DNA from: Medicago truncatula
Taxonomy: Eukaryota > Streptophyta > Magnoliopsida > Fabales > Fabaceae
Direction of reading: 5' to 3'
DNA: 64,000 nucleotides
NCBI RefSeq assembly: GCF_003473485.1
Contig: NC_053048.1
Coordinates: forward strand, 16,483,501-16,547,500
The notes under the pieces were generated by a model, which saw only the letters and a list, made by a program, of their open reading frames with translations, was not told the DNA's origin and searched no databases. Of the stretch, positions 22,485 through 34,385 are shown piece by piece. The first letter of the stretch is position 1. Each line of letters opens with the position of its first letter. Position numbers and translations under genes: made by a program.

Positions 22485-23906
22485 TGAAGGTAAATCGACA
22501 TAATCAGAATGAGCAGCGGAATAAAATTTCGATTTACTTTCCTTGGATCATTACGAATTGGAACTTGAACCAGTGATATGATTGTTACCTTAGAACGGTT
22601 GGTCTGAGAACGAACGGTGAAATCTGCGAACCGGAATCACGATCACAGCCAAGCAAATAGCAGAGCCTCTATCAAGTCCACACGAACAGTCCTCCTCCAA
22701 AACCTCGGTGCTAGCCAAGAAGACGGAAGTCAGAGAGCTTGGGTTTCTGCAAAAGAACGTAACCGCAAACTGTTGCACTAGGGTTCTATTTATAGAACTC
22801 CTTATGTGCTTTGCAAGTCAAACTCGTTTTTGACTTCATTAAGCCCAATACGAGTTTAGTAAACTTTGCTAAATCATTAGCATTATTTACTAAGCGCACC
22901 CTTTATATAAGTCGTACTTATACATATCTCTTTTGACTGTTCTTTGTGTGTGACCCTTTAGGTTCTAGTCACGTTGGCAATAATATTAAATCTAATATTT
23001 AATATTATAAACAATGAGCGGTATCTAGCAACACATCATGGCTACCCAAGTGACAAGAATGTCAAGTGATCTGACGAAACCTTTCATGATAATACCTATG
23101 TGTATAATTGCCCCTTTGTCTCAATATCTTCATTGATCCCAAGGCATAGATAGTGTCACCCTTGTATAGATCAATGTTCACTTATCTTGATTCCGAAATA
23201 TACTATTTAACGAATAAGTCCAATATCTTATATTGACTTAGTTCGGCATGGCCATGCATATTTATAGTCATATTTCATCAAGAGGCCTAAAGATATATCT
23301 CCTGTTTATGAGGAGGGACAAATCCCATCTAGGACACTCATGACCCTCAGCATGATTCATCAAGTGCCCATCAACCAACGTTATTGTTATCCTTTTACAG
23401 ACAACGTTAGAATGGCAACAAAGCACTTGAGTCCACATCTAGAGATCATAGTGGTTTCAGGTCTAAGAGCGATATACATTATTATCATTGTGAGAATATC
23501 TTATGACAATTTCATAACTTACTATGTAGTATTCTCACAGTGGGTCAATCCAATATAAATATTACTCCTAATATTTATATCTATGTATAGACTTGATATC
23601 TCATATCTATGACCCATGAGATGCGGTCATCAGTCTACATACATAATAGTCTCGACGCTTTATTATTATCCTTTATTCATATTAAAGCTTTGACTACGGA
23701 TACATTTAAGAATAGCGTTCTATAAGATAATGTAATGTCATGATTAAGTCACACTTAATATATTATTACACGAACTATCTATTCTAAGGACTTTATTAAC
23801 ATTATCTAAATATAATAAAGAGTGCCATATATTATTCAATAATAAAAGTCATGATACATAAGATAGGTTTAACATAAACTATTTGCCTCTAGGGCTTACA
23901 CCAACA
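22485..23906 (-). repeat. Copia A 3' LTR (shared with the A' unit)
   Basis: It is bounded by tgaaggtaaatc and ttacaccaaca, the reverse complement of a TGTTGG...CTTCA LTR. It differs from the 29572-30993 copy at only a few positions (for example gcggtatc against gtggtatc). It serves both as 3' LTR of copy A and as 5' LTR of the truncated A' unit. Confidence 0.9.
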
Positions 23907-23920
23907 ATCTCCCACTAGCA

Positions 23921-26900
23921 CTAGAGCCAATTAGGCATAAACCTAATACCCATAGATCTAGTATGACCATCATGCTTCTGCTGGGCAAGAGCTTTAGTAA
24001 GTGGATCAGCGACATTGTCCAATGTTGGTACTTTGCATATTTTAACATCTCCTCTTTCGATAATCTCTCGAATAAGATGATAACGCCTTTGTATGTGTTT
24101 GGATTTCTGGTGAGATCTAGGTTCTTTGGCTTGTGCGATTGCACCATTGTTATCACATAGTAATTCAATGGGATCCACAATACTCGGAACTATTCCAAGA
24201 TCAGAAATGAATTTCTTAATCCAAACAGCTTCTTTTGCGGCATTGGATGCAGCAATATACTCGGCTTCAGTTGTAGAATCAGCGACTGTTTCTTGCTTTG
24301 AACTTTTCCAGCTCACAGCACCGCCATTTAAGCAAAACACATATCCAGATTGCGATCTAAAGTCATCATGATCGGTCTGAAAACTAGCATCAGTGTAACC
24401 AATTACAGAGAGCTCTTCTTGACCTCCATAGACCAAGAAGGTATCCTTAGTTCTTCTCAAGTACTTAAGGATATTCTTGACAGCAATCCAACGATCGTTG
24501 CCAGGATTAGACTGGTATCTGCTCGTAGCACTTAAAGCATACGAGACATCTGGTCGAGTACATATCATAGCATACATGATAGAACCAATTGCTGAAGCAT
24601 ATGGGATATCACGCATTCGATCCCTTTCGTCATCAGTCGAAGGGGATTGAGTCTTTGATAGATTTAATCCTGACGACATAGGAATGAATCCTTTCTTGGA
24701 TTCATGCATATTAAAACGTCTCAGGACTTTGTCTATATATGTACCCTGACTTAAGCCAAGCAATCTTTGTGATCTATCTCTATAGATCCTGATTCCTAAT
24801 ATGTAGGAAGCTTCACCTAAGTCTTTCATAGAAAAGCATTTCCCTAACCAAGTTTTGATTTCTTGTAGTGTAGGGATGTCATTTCCGATTAATAATATGT
24901 CATCTACATATAAAATCAGAAATGAAACTATGCTCCCACTAACCTTCTTGTAAACACAAGGCTCATCTTCATTTTTAATGAATCCATACTGTTGTACAGT
25001 TTCATCAAAGCGAAGATTCCAACTTCTAGAAGCTTGCTTCAATCCATAGATTGATCGCTGCAACTTGCATACCTTTTTGGTTGCTTTAGGATCGCCAAAA
25101 CCTTCAGGTTGTGTCATGTACACATCCTCAAGAAGATTTCCATTTAGGAAAGCAGTTTTGACATCCATTTGCCAGATTTCATAATCGTGGTATGCAGCGA
25201 TGGCAAGTAAGATCCGAATGGATTTAATCATTGCAACTGGTGAAAAGGTTTCATCATAGTCTACACCATGAATTTGTTTGAAGCCTTTAGCAACCAGTCG
25301 CGCTTTGTAGGTACTAACCTTTCCATCCATGTCAATTTTCTTTTTGAAAACCCACTTGCATCCTATAGGATTAATTCCTTCAGGTGCATCAATCAAGTTC
25401 CAAACTTGATTTGTGTACATGGAATCCATTTCAGATTTCATGGCTTCAAGCCACTTCTCATATTCGGGGCCAGTTATGGCCTCCGTGTAAGTCACAGGCT
25501 CATCTTGGTCCATGAGCAATACATCACCCTCTTGAGATATGAGATACCCATATCTTTCGGGTTCTTGACGTATCCTGCTAGACCTACGTGGTTCTTGTGT
25601 TACTGGGATAGGATTTTCTGTCATAACAGTTTGGGTATCCTGTCCTTGTTCCTCTACTGGTATTTCAGTACTCTGTGGGTCTTGAATTTCTTCAAGATTT
25701 ACTTTGCTCCCACTGATTCTCCTGGAGACAAAATCCTTCTCAAGGAAGACTCCAGTTCTGGCAACAACAATTGTGCCTTCAGGTGGTTTGTAAAAGTAGT
25801 ATCCTCTAGTTTCTTTAGGATATCCCACAAAGAAACATTTTTCAGATTTTTGTTCAAGCTTAGTAGACATAAGTCGTTTTATATAAGCTTCACAACCCCA
25901 AATCTTAAAATGTCCCACATTGGGTTTTCGACCATTCCATATCTCATATGGTGTCTTTTCTACCGCTTTAGATGGAACTCGGTTAAGTGTGTAAGCTGCA
26001 GTTAATAAGGCGTACCCCCATAAGAAGTTTGGAAGTTCAGCATGACTCATCATAGATCGGACCATGTCTAACAAGGTTCGATTTCTCCTTTCAGACACAC
26101 CGTTCCATTGCGGTGTTCCAGGAGGTGTGAGTTGGGACAGTATCCCACATTCTTTAAGATGATTGTCAAACTCTAAGCTCAAATATTCTCCACCTCGATC
26201 AGATCGAAGCATTTTGATTTTCTTGCCTAGTTGGTTTTCTACTTCATTTTGAAATTCTTTGAAGAAAGTAAATGATTCAGATTTATGTTTCATTAGATAC
26301 ACATATCCAAATCTACTAAAGTCATCAGTGAATGTAATGAAGTAGTGAAAGCCTCCTCTAGCAGTTATGTTTAGGGGTCCACATACATCAGTATGTATGA
26401 GACCTAAAAGATCACTAGCCCTTTCACCTTGACCGGTAAATGGAGCTTTTGTCATTTTTCCCAATAAACAAGATCGACATGTTTCATATGATTCGAAATC
26501 AAAAGAATCCAAAAATCCATCTTTATGGAGTTTGGAAATGCGATTCTCATTTATATGTCCTAAACGACAATGCCAAAGGTAAGTTGGATTCAACTCATTA
26601 GGTTTCAACCTTTTAGTATTAATGTTATAGATAGGCATGTCGAGATCTAGGACATAAAGTCCATTACTCAAATTTGCGTTAGCATAAAGAATATCATCGA
26701 AATAAACGGAACAACATTTGTTCTTTATTGTAAAATAAAAACCAGCCTTGTCCAAACAAGAAATTGAAATGATATTCCTGCTAATGGCAGGTACATAATA
26801 GCAGTTTTCTAAATTAAGTAAAAGACCACTAGGTAAGGTCAATACATAAGTTCCAACAGCTAAAGCAGCAACCTTTGCTCCATTGCCAACTCTAAGATCG

Positions 26901-27832
26901 ACCTCGCCTTTTGCCAATGCTCTACTCTTTCTCAGACCCTGCACATCAGTACAAATATGAGAACCACATCCAGTATCTAATACCCATGATGTAGAAGTAG
27001 ACATATTAATTTCTATAACAAAAATACCTGCAGAAGTAGTAGGAACATTTCCATTCTTCTTATCTTCCAGATACTTTGGACAGTTTCGCTTCCAATGCCC
27101 AGCGTTGTTGCAATAGAAGCACTTACCATCCTTAGCCACGCCTCCAGTAGGCTTCAAAGCTTTGGTTGATGGCTTGGCAACAACTTTGCCTTTGCCATTT
27201 CCCTTAGACTTATTAGGCTTCTTATGGTGTTTTTTGAACTTGCCATTATTAACCATTAAAATGGCAGCAGCCTTTCCTTTTCCCTTCATGTTTTTCTCAG
27301 CAGTTCTCAACATAGCTGCAAGCTGTGGAAGTGTCTTGTCCATATCATTCATTAGAAAGTTCTGGACAAAACCGTTGAAGCTTTCTGGCAACGATTGCAG
27401 CACAAGATCAACGACTAGCTCTTGTTCAAGGACAAATCCCAAACGAGCTAGGTTTTCAGAGTACCCAATCATTTTGAGCACATGAGGTCCTACGGGACCT
27501 CCCTCTGACAGCTTGGTGGAAAACAGGGCTTTAGAGACATCAAACCTCTCATGCCTGGCTTGCTCTTCATAAAGAGTCTTAAGATGTTCGATCATATCGA
27601 ACGCTGTCATCCCTTCATGCTGTTTTTGCAGCTCGGGAGTCATTGAAGCCAGCATGATGCATGAAACTTCTACGGAATCATTGAGATGCTTGGCATGAGC
27701 ATTTCTTAGAGCCGCAGAAGCTCCAGCAGGAGGTGTCTCAGGAATGGGTCCATCCAACACATACAGCTTTTTTTCGTGGGTGAGGACAATCCTCATGTTA
27801 CGGGACCAGTCTATAAAATTTGTTTCAGTCAA
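23921..27832 (-). CDS. Copia A gag-pol polyprotein, 1303 aa
   Basis: One open frame encodes the whole copia polyprotein in the copia order (integrase before RT). In order: a UBN2-like Gag; a zinc knuckle [14 protein letters not shown] near residue 238; protease DTGCGSH near 286; integrase HHCC (WHCRLGH near 419, CRSCLLGK) with acidic residues in [17 protein letters not shown] and [10 protein letters not shown] from CKWVFKKK near 825 to [11 protein letters not shown] near 975; and RNase H with [17 protein letters not shown] and LLCDNNGAI. All key residues I can check are present, so it could be active or able to support related copies. The start is the first ATG after the leader, and the product would be processed by its own protease. 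Confidence 0.93.
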   Translation of the reverse strand: MTETNFIDWSRNMRIVLTHEKKLYVLDGPIPETPPAGASAALRNAHAKHLNDSVEVSCIMLASMTPELQKQHEGMTAFDMIEHLKTLYEEQARHERFDVSKALFSTKLSEGGPVGPHVLKMIGYSENLARLGFVLEQELVVDLVLQSLPESFNGFVQNFLMNDMDKTLPQLAAMLRTAEKNMKGKGKAAAILMVNNGKFKKHHKKPNKSKGNGKGKVVAKPSTKALKPTGGVAKDGKCFYCNNAGHWKRNCPKYLEDKKNGNVPTTSAGIFVIEINMSTSTSWVLDTGCGSHICTDVQGLRKSRALAKGEVDLRVGNGAKVAALAVGTYVLTLPSGLLLNLENCYYVPAISRNIISISCLDKAGFYFTIKNKCCSVYFDDILYANANLSNGLYVLDLDMPIYNINTKRLKPNELNPTYLWHCRLGHINENRISKLHKDGFLDSFDFESYETCRSCLLGKMTKAPFTGQGERASDLLGLIHTDVCGPLNITARGGFHYFITFTDDFSRFGYVYLMKHKSESFTFFKEFQNEVENQLGKKIKMLRSDRGGEYLSLEFDNHLKECGILSQLTPPGTPQWNGVSERRNRTLLDMVRSMMSHAELPNFLWGYALLTAAYTLNRVPSKAVEKTPYEIWNGRKPNVGHFKIWGCEAYIKRLMSTKLEQKSEKCFFVGYPKETRGYYFYKPPEGTIVVARTGVFLEKDFVSRRISGSKVNLEEIQDPQSTEIPVEEQGQDTQTVMTENPIPVTQEPRRSSRIRQEPERYGYLISQEGDVLLMDQDEPVTYTEAITGPEYEKWLEAMKSEMDSMYTNQVWNLIDAPEGINPIGCKWVFKKKIDMDGKVSTYKARLVAKGFKQIHGVDYDETFSPVAMIKSIRILLAIAAYHDYEIWQMDVKTAFLNGNLLEDVYMTQPEGFGDPKATKKVCKLQRSIYGLKQASRSWNLRFDETVQQYGFIKNEDEPCVYKKVSGSIVSFLILYVDDILLIGNDIPTLQEIKTWLGKCFSMKDLGEASYILGIRIYRDRSQRLLGLSQGTYIDKVLRRFNMHESKKGFIPMSSGLNLSKTQSPSTDDERDRMRDIPYASAIGSIMYAMICTRPDVSYALSATSRYQSNPGNDRWIAVKNILKYLRRTKDTFLVYGGQEELSVIGYTDASFQTDHDDFRSQSGYVFCLNGGAVSWKSSKQETVADSTTEAEYIAASNAAKEAVWIKKFISDLGIVPSIVDPIELLCDNNGAIAQAKEPRSHQKSKHIQRRYHLIREIIERGDVKICKVPTLDNVADPLTKALAQQKHDGHTRSMGIRFMPNWL

Positions 27833-29571
27833 TTTTTCCTTTTCGATGAGGGATCACAAAATGTTTGTGGAAGCGTTATTGGCCATCTACAATTTAAAAT
27901 GTGCAAAATAAGTATCATGAAAAATATTTAATTTGGTCTTTAATTAAATACGCTCCCACTATTTTACTCAAATCAAATGACCTTCAAACATTTGACTCGG
28001 AAAATCCCGTTGGAAGATTTTCTAGTGGATTGAAATCCTTATTTCACCTTGTTTTAAGTCAACGGGGGCTGTACTTAAAACTTAGCTATTTAGGTAGGAA
28101 CATTTCCAATTGTATCTTATACAACTTTCAAATCAATTGGCGGAATAACTCTTTATTCAATTTCTATCATATAGAAGTCGTCCAATTATAGCTTCTAAAT
28201 TTATTCTAATCTTATTAAAATTAATTTAGTTAAGTTTGACCCAAAAGAATAACACTTGGATAAATTGGATTACCGCACCGCAACTTACTAGTATAGAATA
28301 TGCGCTTTACGGAGGCAAAACCCACATATTCGATATTAGTCTTGAAGGGTGTTAAACTTTTGGAAAGCTTTAAACTTAATATTTAAATTGAAGGATTTTT
28401 ATTAAAATTGATCTCACCTCACCACGGCTTATATATCATATATATTCGCACTCCAATCAAAACATGCATAACATTTATACAAAATAAAAGTGACATGATT
28501 ATGGCCATCCTAACGCTATGACTCTCTCAAGCCAATGAGAGAATCTGAACTAATCCTAGAAACGACCCTGCTTCTCCAAGCTTGACTTCCAGGACCATCT
28601 CTACGTCTTGAGTCCTATTACCTCCTTTGTATTCTATTTACATTACATATGAAGAAAAAACTCGTTTTACATACGAGGGAGTGGATGAGAAGAGAATGTA
28701 CAATAGAGATATAAGAGAAAGGCACGGCACGCAGGCCGTATTTTAAAAATCCAAAAGAAATAAAATAAAAGGACTAAGGCCATAATCATTCACATGACAA
28801 TAATAATAACAAACACATCTTTTATTATTATTAATTATTCCTTATAATTAAATAAATTAAATTAAAATTCGATATATGATCACCCTACGCAGGTTAGCCG
28901 GGGGTTCCGCTGCCCGGTCACTTTGAATTAGCACCGTATTTCGCATCAACACTTGACACGTTTCTGATTACGCTAATCGTTCCGGCAAACCCTAATTCTG
29001 TTACAACAATCTGATCTTTATTAAACAAGTACTCTGATTTTATTCACGTATCATGACCGAGTCTAGGATGCTTCACCAGAGTTCACAGAATCGGTTACGA
29101 AGCTCCATACATCAGATCAATCAACATGAAAATATCATCTGACTTATTTAAACTATGATCAAATCCAGTATATCATATATACCGTTGTTATACAGAATTT
29201 ACCAATCATGCTTCTGTCAATATGTATGATCGAAAGGTTTGATGTTTCACCAGAAACGGTTTCTGAAACATCAAAACGGTTCGAAAAGCCATGCACATTC
29301 ACGTGATTGATATTAACATTAACTGCGTTTTATGATCGATCAATCATGTTTCTGTCGATATGTATAATCGAAACGTCGATGTTTCACCAGAAACGGTTTC
29401 TGAAACATTGAATCAAATCGAAAACACATACACAGAAAACATAATATGATGCGATGCCAATTTTAATTTTCTTTATTATTTATGTTTGTTCAATATGTTT
29501 AATCAAAATTAAAACATAAAGCAGTAACAAAGCAATCCGATTCAAGGTTTCGTAATCGGCTCTGATACGAC

Positions 29572-30993
29572 TGAAGGTAAATCGACATAATCAGAATGAG
29601 CAGCGGAATAAAATTTCGATTTACTTTCCTTGGATCATTACGAATTGGAACTTGAACCAGTGATATGATTGTTACCTTAGAACGGTTGGTCTGAGAACGA
29701 ACGGTGAAATCTGCGAACCGGAATCACGATCACAGCCAAGCAAATAGCAGAGCCTCTATCAAGTCCACACGAACAGTCCTCCTCCAAAACCTCGGTGCTA
29801 GCCAAGAAGACGGAAGTCAGAGAGCTTGGGTTTCTGCAAAAGAACGTAACCGCAAACTGTTGCACTAGGGTTCTATTTATAGAACTCCTTATGTGCTTTG
29901 CAAGTCAAACTCGTTTTTGACTTCATTAAGCCCAATACGAGTTTAGTAAACTTTGCTAAATCATTAGCATTATTTACTAAGCGCACCCTTTATATAAGTC
30001 GTACTTATACATATCTCTTTTGACTGTTCTTTGTGTGTGACCCTTTAGGTTCTAGTCACGTTGGCAATAATATTAAATCTAATATTTAATATTATAAACA
30101 ATGAGTGGTATCTAGCAACACATCATGGCTACCCAAGTGACAAGAATGTCAAGTGATCTGACGAAACCTTTCATGATAATACCTATGTGTATAATTACCC
30201 CTTTGTCTCAATATCTTCATTGATCCCAAGGCATAGATAGTGTCACCCTTGTATAGATCAATGTTCACTTATCTTGATTCCGAAATATACTATTTAACGA
30301 ATAAGTCCAATATCTTATATTGACTTAGTTCGGCATGGCCATGCATATTTATAGTCATATTTCATCAAGAGGCCTAAAGATATATCTCCTGTTTATGAGG
30401 AGGGACAAATCCCATCTAGGACACTCATGACCCTCAGCATGATTCATCAAGTGCCCATCAACCAACGTTATTGTTATCCTTTTACAGACAACGTTAGAAT
30501 GGCAACAAAGCACTTGAGTCCACATCTAGAGATCATAGTGGTTTCAGGTCTAAGAGCGATATACATTATTATCATTGTGAGAATATCTTATGACAATTTC
30601 ATAACTTACTATGTAGTATTCTCACAGTGGGTCAATCCAATATAAATATTACTCCTAATATTTATATCTATGTATAGACTTGATATCTCATATCTATGAC
30701 CCATGAGATGCGGTCATCAGTCTACATACATAATAGTCTCGACGCTTTATTATTATCCTTTATTCATATTAAAGCTTTGACTACGGATACATTTAAGAAT
30801 AGCGTTCTATAAGATAATGTAATGTCATGATTAAGTCACACTTAATATATTATTACACGAACTATCTATTCTAAGGACTTTATTAACATTATCTAAATAT
30901 AATAAAGAGTGCCATATATTATTCAATAATAAAAGTCATGATACATAAGATAGGTTTAACATAAACTATTTGCCTCTAGGGCTTACACCAACA
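29572..30993 (-). repeat. Copia A 5' LTR
   Basis: 1422 bp. On the - strand a TATA box (ctataaatag, 29873-29882) lies in the usual promoter position. The adjacent primer site has one mismatch (tcgtatcagagc instead of tggtatcagagc) compared with the other copies. Confidence 0.88.
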
Positions 30994-31322
30994 TGTACTT
31001 GAGCAAGGTGGAGCTTGGGATAGTCATCTACCGTTGATAGAGTTCACGTACAACAACAGTTACCATTCGAGTATTGGTATGGCACCGTTTGAAGCTTTGT
31101 ATGGTCGGAGGTGCAGGACTCCTTTATGCTGGTTTGAGTCAGGAGAAAGTGTTGTGTTGGGACTAGATTTGGTTCATCAGACTACGGAGAAGGTATAGAT
31201 GATAAGAGAAAAGATGAAAGCGTCGCAGAGTCGACAGAAGAGTTACCATGACAAGCGTAGAAAGGCCATTGAGTTCCAAGACGGAGATCATGCATTTATG
31301 AGAGTTACTCCTATGACTGGTG
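30994..31322 (+). pseudogene. G1 integrase C-terminal fragment
   Basis: The + strand encodes VLEQGGAWDSHLPLIEFTYN, then MAPFEALYGRRCRTPLCWFE, RQKSYHDKRRKAIEFQDGDH and MRVTPMTGV, the end of gypsy integrase and its linker, as in G2 on the other strand. A TAG near 31195 replaces a Lys codon. The fragment belongs to G1: the frame resumes after copia B (ALKSKKLTPKF at 39750). It is isolated between the divergent 5' LTRs of two copia elements. Confidence 0.85.
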
Positions 31323-32745
31323 TGTTAGTGTAAGCCCTAGAGGCCAATAGTTTATGTTAAATCTATCTTATGTATCATGACTTTTATTATTGAATAATAT
31401 ATGGCACACTTTATTACATTTAGATAATGTTAATAAAGTCCTTAGAATAGATAGTTCGTGTAATAATATATTAAGTGTGACTTAATCATGAGATTACATT
31501 ATCTTATAGAATGCTATTCTTAAATGTATCCGTAGTCAAAGCTTTAATATGAATAAAGGATAATAATAAAGCGTCGAGACTATTATGTATGTAGACTGAT
31601 GATCGCATCTCATGGGTCATAGATATGAGATATTAAGTCTATACATAGATATAAATATTAGAAGTAATATTTATATTGGATTCACCCACTGTGAGAATAC
31701 TACATAGTAAGTTATGAAATTGTCATAAGATATTCTCACAATGATAATAATGTATATTGCTCTTAGACTTGAAACCACTATGATCTCTAGATGTGGACTC
31801 AAGTGGTTTGTTGCCATTCTAACGTTGTCTGTAAAAGGATAACAATAACGTTGGTTGATGGGTACTTGATGAATCATGCTGAGGGGCATGAGTGTTCTAG
31901 ATGGGATTTGTCCCTCCTCATAAACAGGAGATATATCTTTAGGCCTCTTGATGAAATATGACTATAAATATGCATGGCCATGCCGAACTAAGTCAATATA
32001 AGATATTGGACTTATTCGTTAAATAGTATATTTCGGAATCAAGATAAATAAACATTGATCTATACAAGGGTGACACTATCTATGCCTTGAGATCAATGAA
32101 GATATTGAGACAAAGGAGTAATTATACACATATGTGTTATCATGAAAGGTTTCGTCAGATCACTTGACATTCTTGTCACTTGGGTAGCAATGATGTGTTG
32201 CTAGATACCGCTCATTGTTTATGGTATTAGATGTTAGATTTAATATCATTGCCAACGTGACTAGAACCTAAAGGGTCACACACAAAGAACAGTCAAAAGA
32301 GATATATATAAGTACGACTTATATAAAGGGTGCGCTTAGTAAATAATGCTAATGATTTAGCAAAATTTGCTAAACTCGTATTGGGCTTAGTGAAGTCAAA
32401 AACGAGTTTGACTTGCAAAGCACATAGGGAGTTCTATAAATAGAAACCTAGTGCAATAATTTGTGGTTACGTTTTTCCTTGCAGAAACCCTAGTTCTCTG
32501 ACTTCCGTCTTCTTGGCTAGCACCGAGGTTTTGGAGGAGCACTGTTCGTGTGGACTCAATAGAGGCTCTGCTGTTTGCTTGGCTGTGATCGAGATTCCAG
32601 TTCGCAGATTCCACCGATCGTTTTCAGACTTTCATTCTAAGGTAACAATCGAATCACTAATTCAAGTTTCAATTCGTAATGATCCAAGGAAAGTAAATCG
32701 AAATTTTATTCCGCTGCTTATTCTGTTAATGTCGATTTACCTTCA
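31323..32745 (+). repeat. Copia B 5' LTR
   Basis: It starts tgttagtgtaagcc (the 3' LTR has tgttggtg) and ends taccttca. A TATA box (ctataaatag, 32434-32443) lies about 300 bp before the end, and a splice-donor-like taag/gtaac is at 32639-32646. Confidence 0.93.
32434..32443 (+). promoter_or_regulatory. Copia B TATA box
   Basis: ctataaatag matches the plant TATA consensus and is followed within about 40 bp by a C/T-rich start-like region. The same box is in the 3' LTR at 39423-39432 and, on the - strand, in the copia A LTRs. Confidence 0.75.
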
Positions 32746-32746
32746 G

Positions 32747-32758
32747 TGGTATCAGAGC
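32747..32758 (+). promoter_or_regulatory. Copia B primer binding site (tRNA-iMet)
   Basis: tggtatcagagc follows the LTR end after one base and is complementary to the 3' end of initiator methionine tRNA. Confidence 0.88.
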
Positions 32759-32910
32759 ATGGTTACGAAACCTTGAATCGGATTGCTTTGTTACTGCTTT
32801 ATGTTCTGTTTTGGTTAAACATATTGAATGAACATAAATAATAAAGAAAAATTAAAATTGGCATCGCATCATATTATGCTTTCTGTGCATGTGTTTTCGA
32901 TTTGATTCAA

Positions 32911-33075
32911 TGTTTCAGAAACCGTTTCTGGTGAAACATCGACGTTTCCATTACACATATCGACAGAAACATGATTGATCGATCATAAAACGCAGTTAAT
33001 AGTAATATCAATCACGTGTATGTGCATGGCTTTTCGAACCGTTTTGATGTTTCATAAATCGTTTCTGGTGAAACA
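32911..33075 (+). repeat. Twin hairpins in the copia B leader
   Basis: Two 28-bp imperfect palindromes (tgtttcagaaacc then gtttctggtgaaaca) lie about 137 bp apart in similar flanking sequence (gaaacatc, cgtttcc or ctttcga, acagaa). They lie between primer site and gag, where packaging and dimerisation signals usually reside. Confidence 0.7.
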
Positions 33076-34385
33076 TCAAACCTTTCGATCATACATATTG
33101 ACAGAAGCTTGATTGGTAAATTCTGTATAACAACGGTATATATGATATACTGGATTTGATCATAGTTTAAATAAGTCAGATGATATTTTTCATGATTATT
33201 GATCTGATGTATGGAGCTTCGTAACCGATTCTGTGTACTCTGGTGAAGCATCCTAGACTCGGTCATGACACGTGAATAAACAATCAGAGTACTTGTTTAA
33301 TAAAGATCAGATTGTTGCAACCCCCGGCTAATCTGCGTAGGGTGATCATATGTCGAATTTTAATTTAATTTATTTAATTATAAGGAATAATTAATAATAA
33401 TAAAAGTGTGTTTGTTATTATTATTATCATGTGAATGATTATGGCCATAGTCCTTTTATTTTATTTCTTTTGGATATTAAAATACGCCTGCGTGCCGTGC
33501 CTTTCTATTATATCTCTATTGTACATTCTCTTCTCATCCACTCCCTCGTATGTAAAACGAGTTTTCTCATATGTAATGTAAATAGAATACTAAGAAGGTA
33601 ATAGGGCTCAAGACGTAAGGATAGTCCTGGAAGTCAAGCTTGTAGAAGCAAGGTCGTTTCTAGGATTAGTTTAGATTCTCTCATTGGCTTGATAGAGTCA
33701 TAGCGTTAGGATGGCCATAATCATGTCACTTTTATTTTGTATAAATGTTATGCATGTTTTGATTGGAGTGCGAATATATATGATATATAATCCGTGGTGA
33801 GGTGAGATCAAATTTAATAAAAATCCTTCAATAAATATTAAGTTTAAAGCTTTCCAAAAGTTTAACACCCTTCAAGACTAATATCGAATATGTGGGTTTT
33901 GCCTCCGTAAAGCGCATATTCTATACTAGAAAGTTGCGGTGCGGTAATCCAATTTATCCAAGTGTTATTCTTTTGGGTCAAACTTAACTAAATTAATTTT
34001 AATAAGATTAGAATAAATTTAGAAGCTATAATTGGACGACTTCTATATGATAGAATTGAATAAAGAGTTATTCCGCCAATTGATTTGAAAGTTGTATAAG
34101 ATACAATTGGAAATGTTCCTACCTAAATAACTAAGTTTTAAGTACAGCCCCCGTTGACTTAAAACAAGGTAAAATAAGGATTTCAATCCACTAGAAAATC
34201 TTCCAACGGGATTTTCCGAGTCAAATGTTTGAAGGTCATTTGATTTGAGTAAAATAGTGGGAGCGTATTTAATTAAAGACCAAATTAAATATATTTTCAT
34301 GATACTCATTTTGCACATTTTAAAATTGTAGATGGCCAATAACGCTTCCACAAACATTTTGTGATCCCTCATCGAAAAGGAAAAA

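Larger units (their letters stand above)
22485..30993 (-). mobile_element. Copia A: complete Ty1/copia element (right unit of the array)
   Basis: It has two 1422-bp LTRs (22485-23906 and 29572-30993), a tRNA-iMet primer site next to the 5' LTR, a 1.7-kb leader, one 1303-codon gag-pol frame and a polypurine tract (gctagtgggagat on the - strand) next to the 3' LTR. The right end abuts G1 integrase sequence at tgtac (30994-30998), the presumed target site. The left LTR is followed by another copia internal region instead of host DNA, so the element is part of a tandem LTR-internal-LTR-internal array. Confidence 0.92.

Noticed and set aside
23340..23558. 72-codon frame conserved in all four copia LTRs (also 30427-30645, 31671-31889, 38660-38878), antisense to the element
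   Set aside because: All four LTRs are recent copies of one sequence, so shared openness says nothing about selection. The product has no recognisable motif.
27162..27485. 107-codon frame opposite copia gag, in all three copies
   Set aside because: It is the mirror frame of a conserved gag region; leucine- and serine-rich shadow translation.
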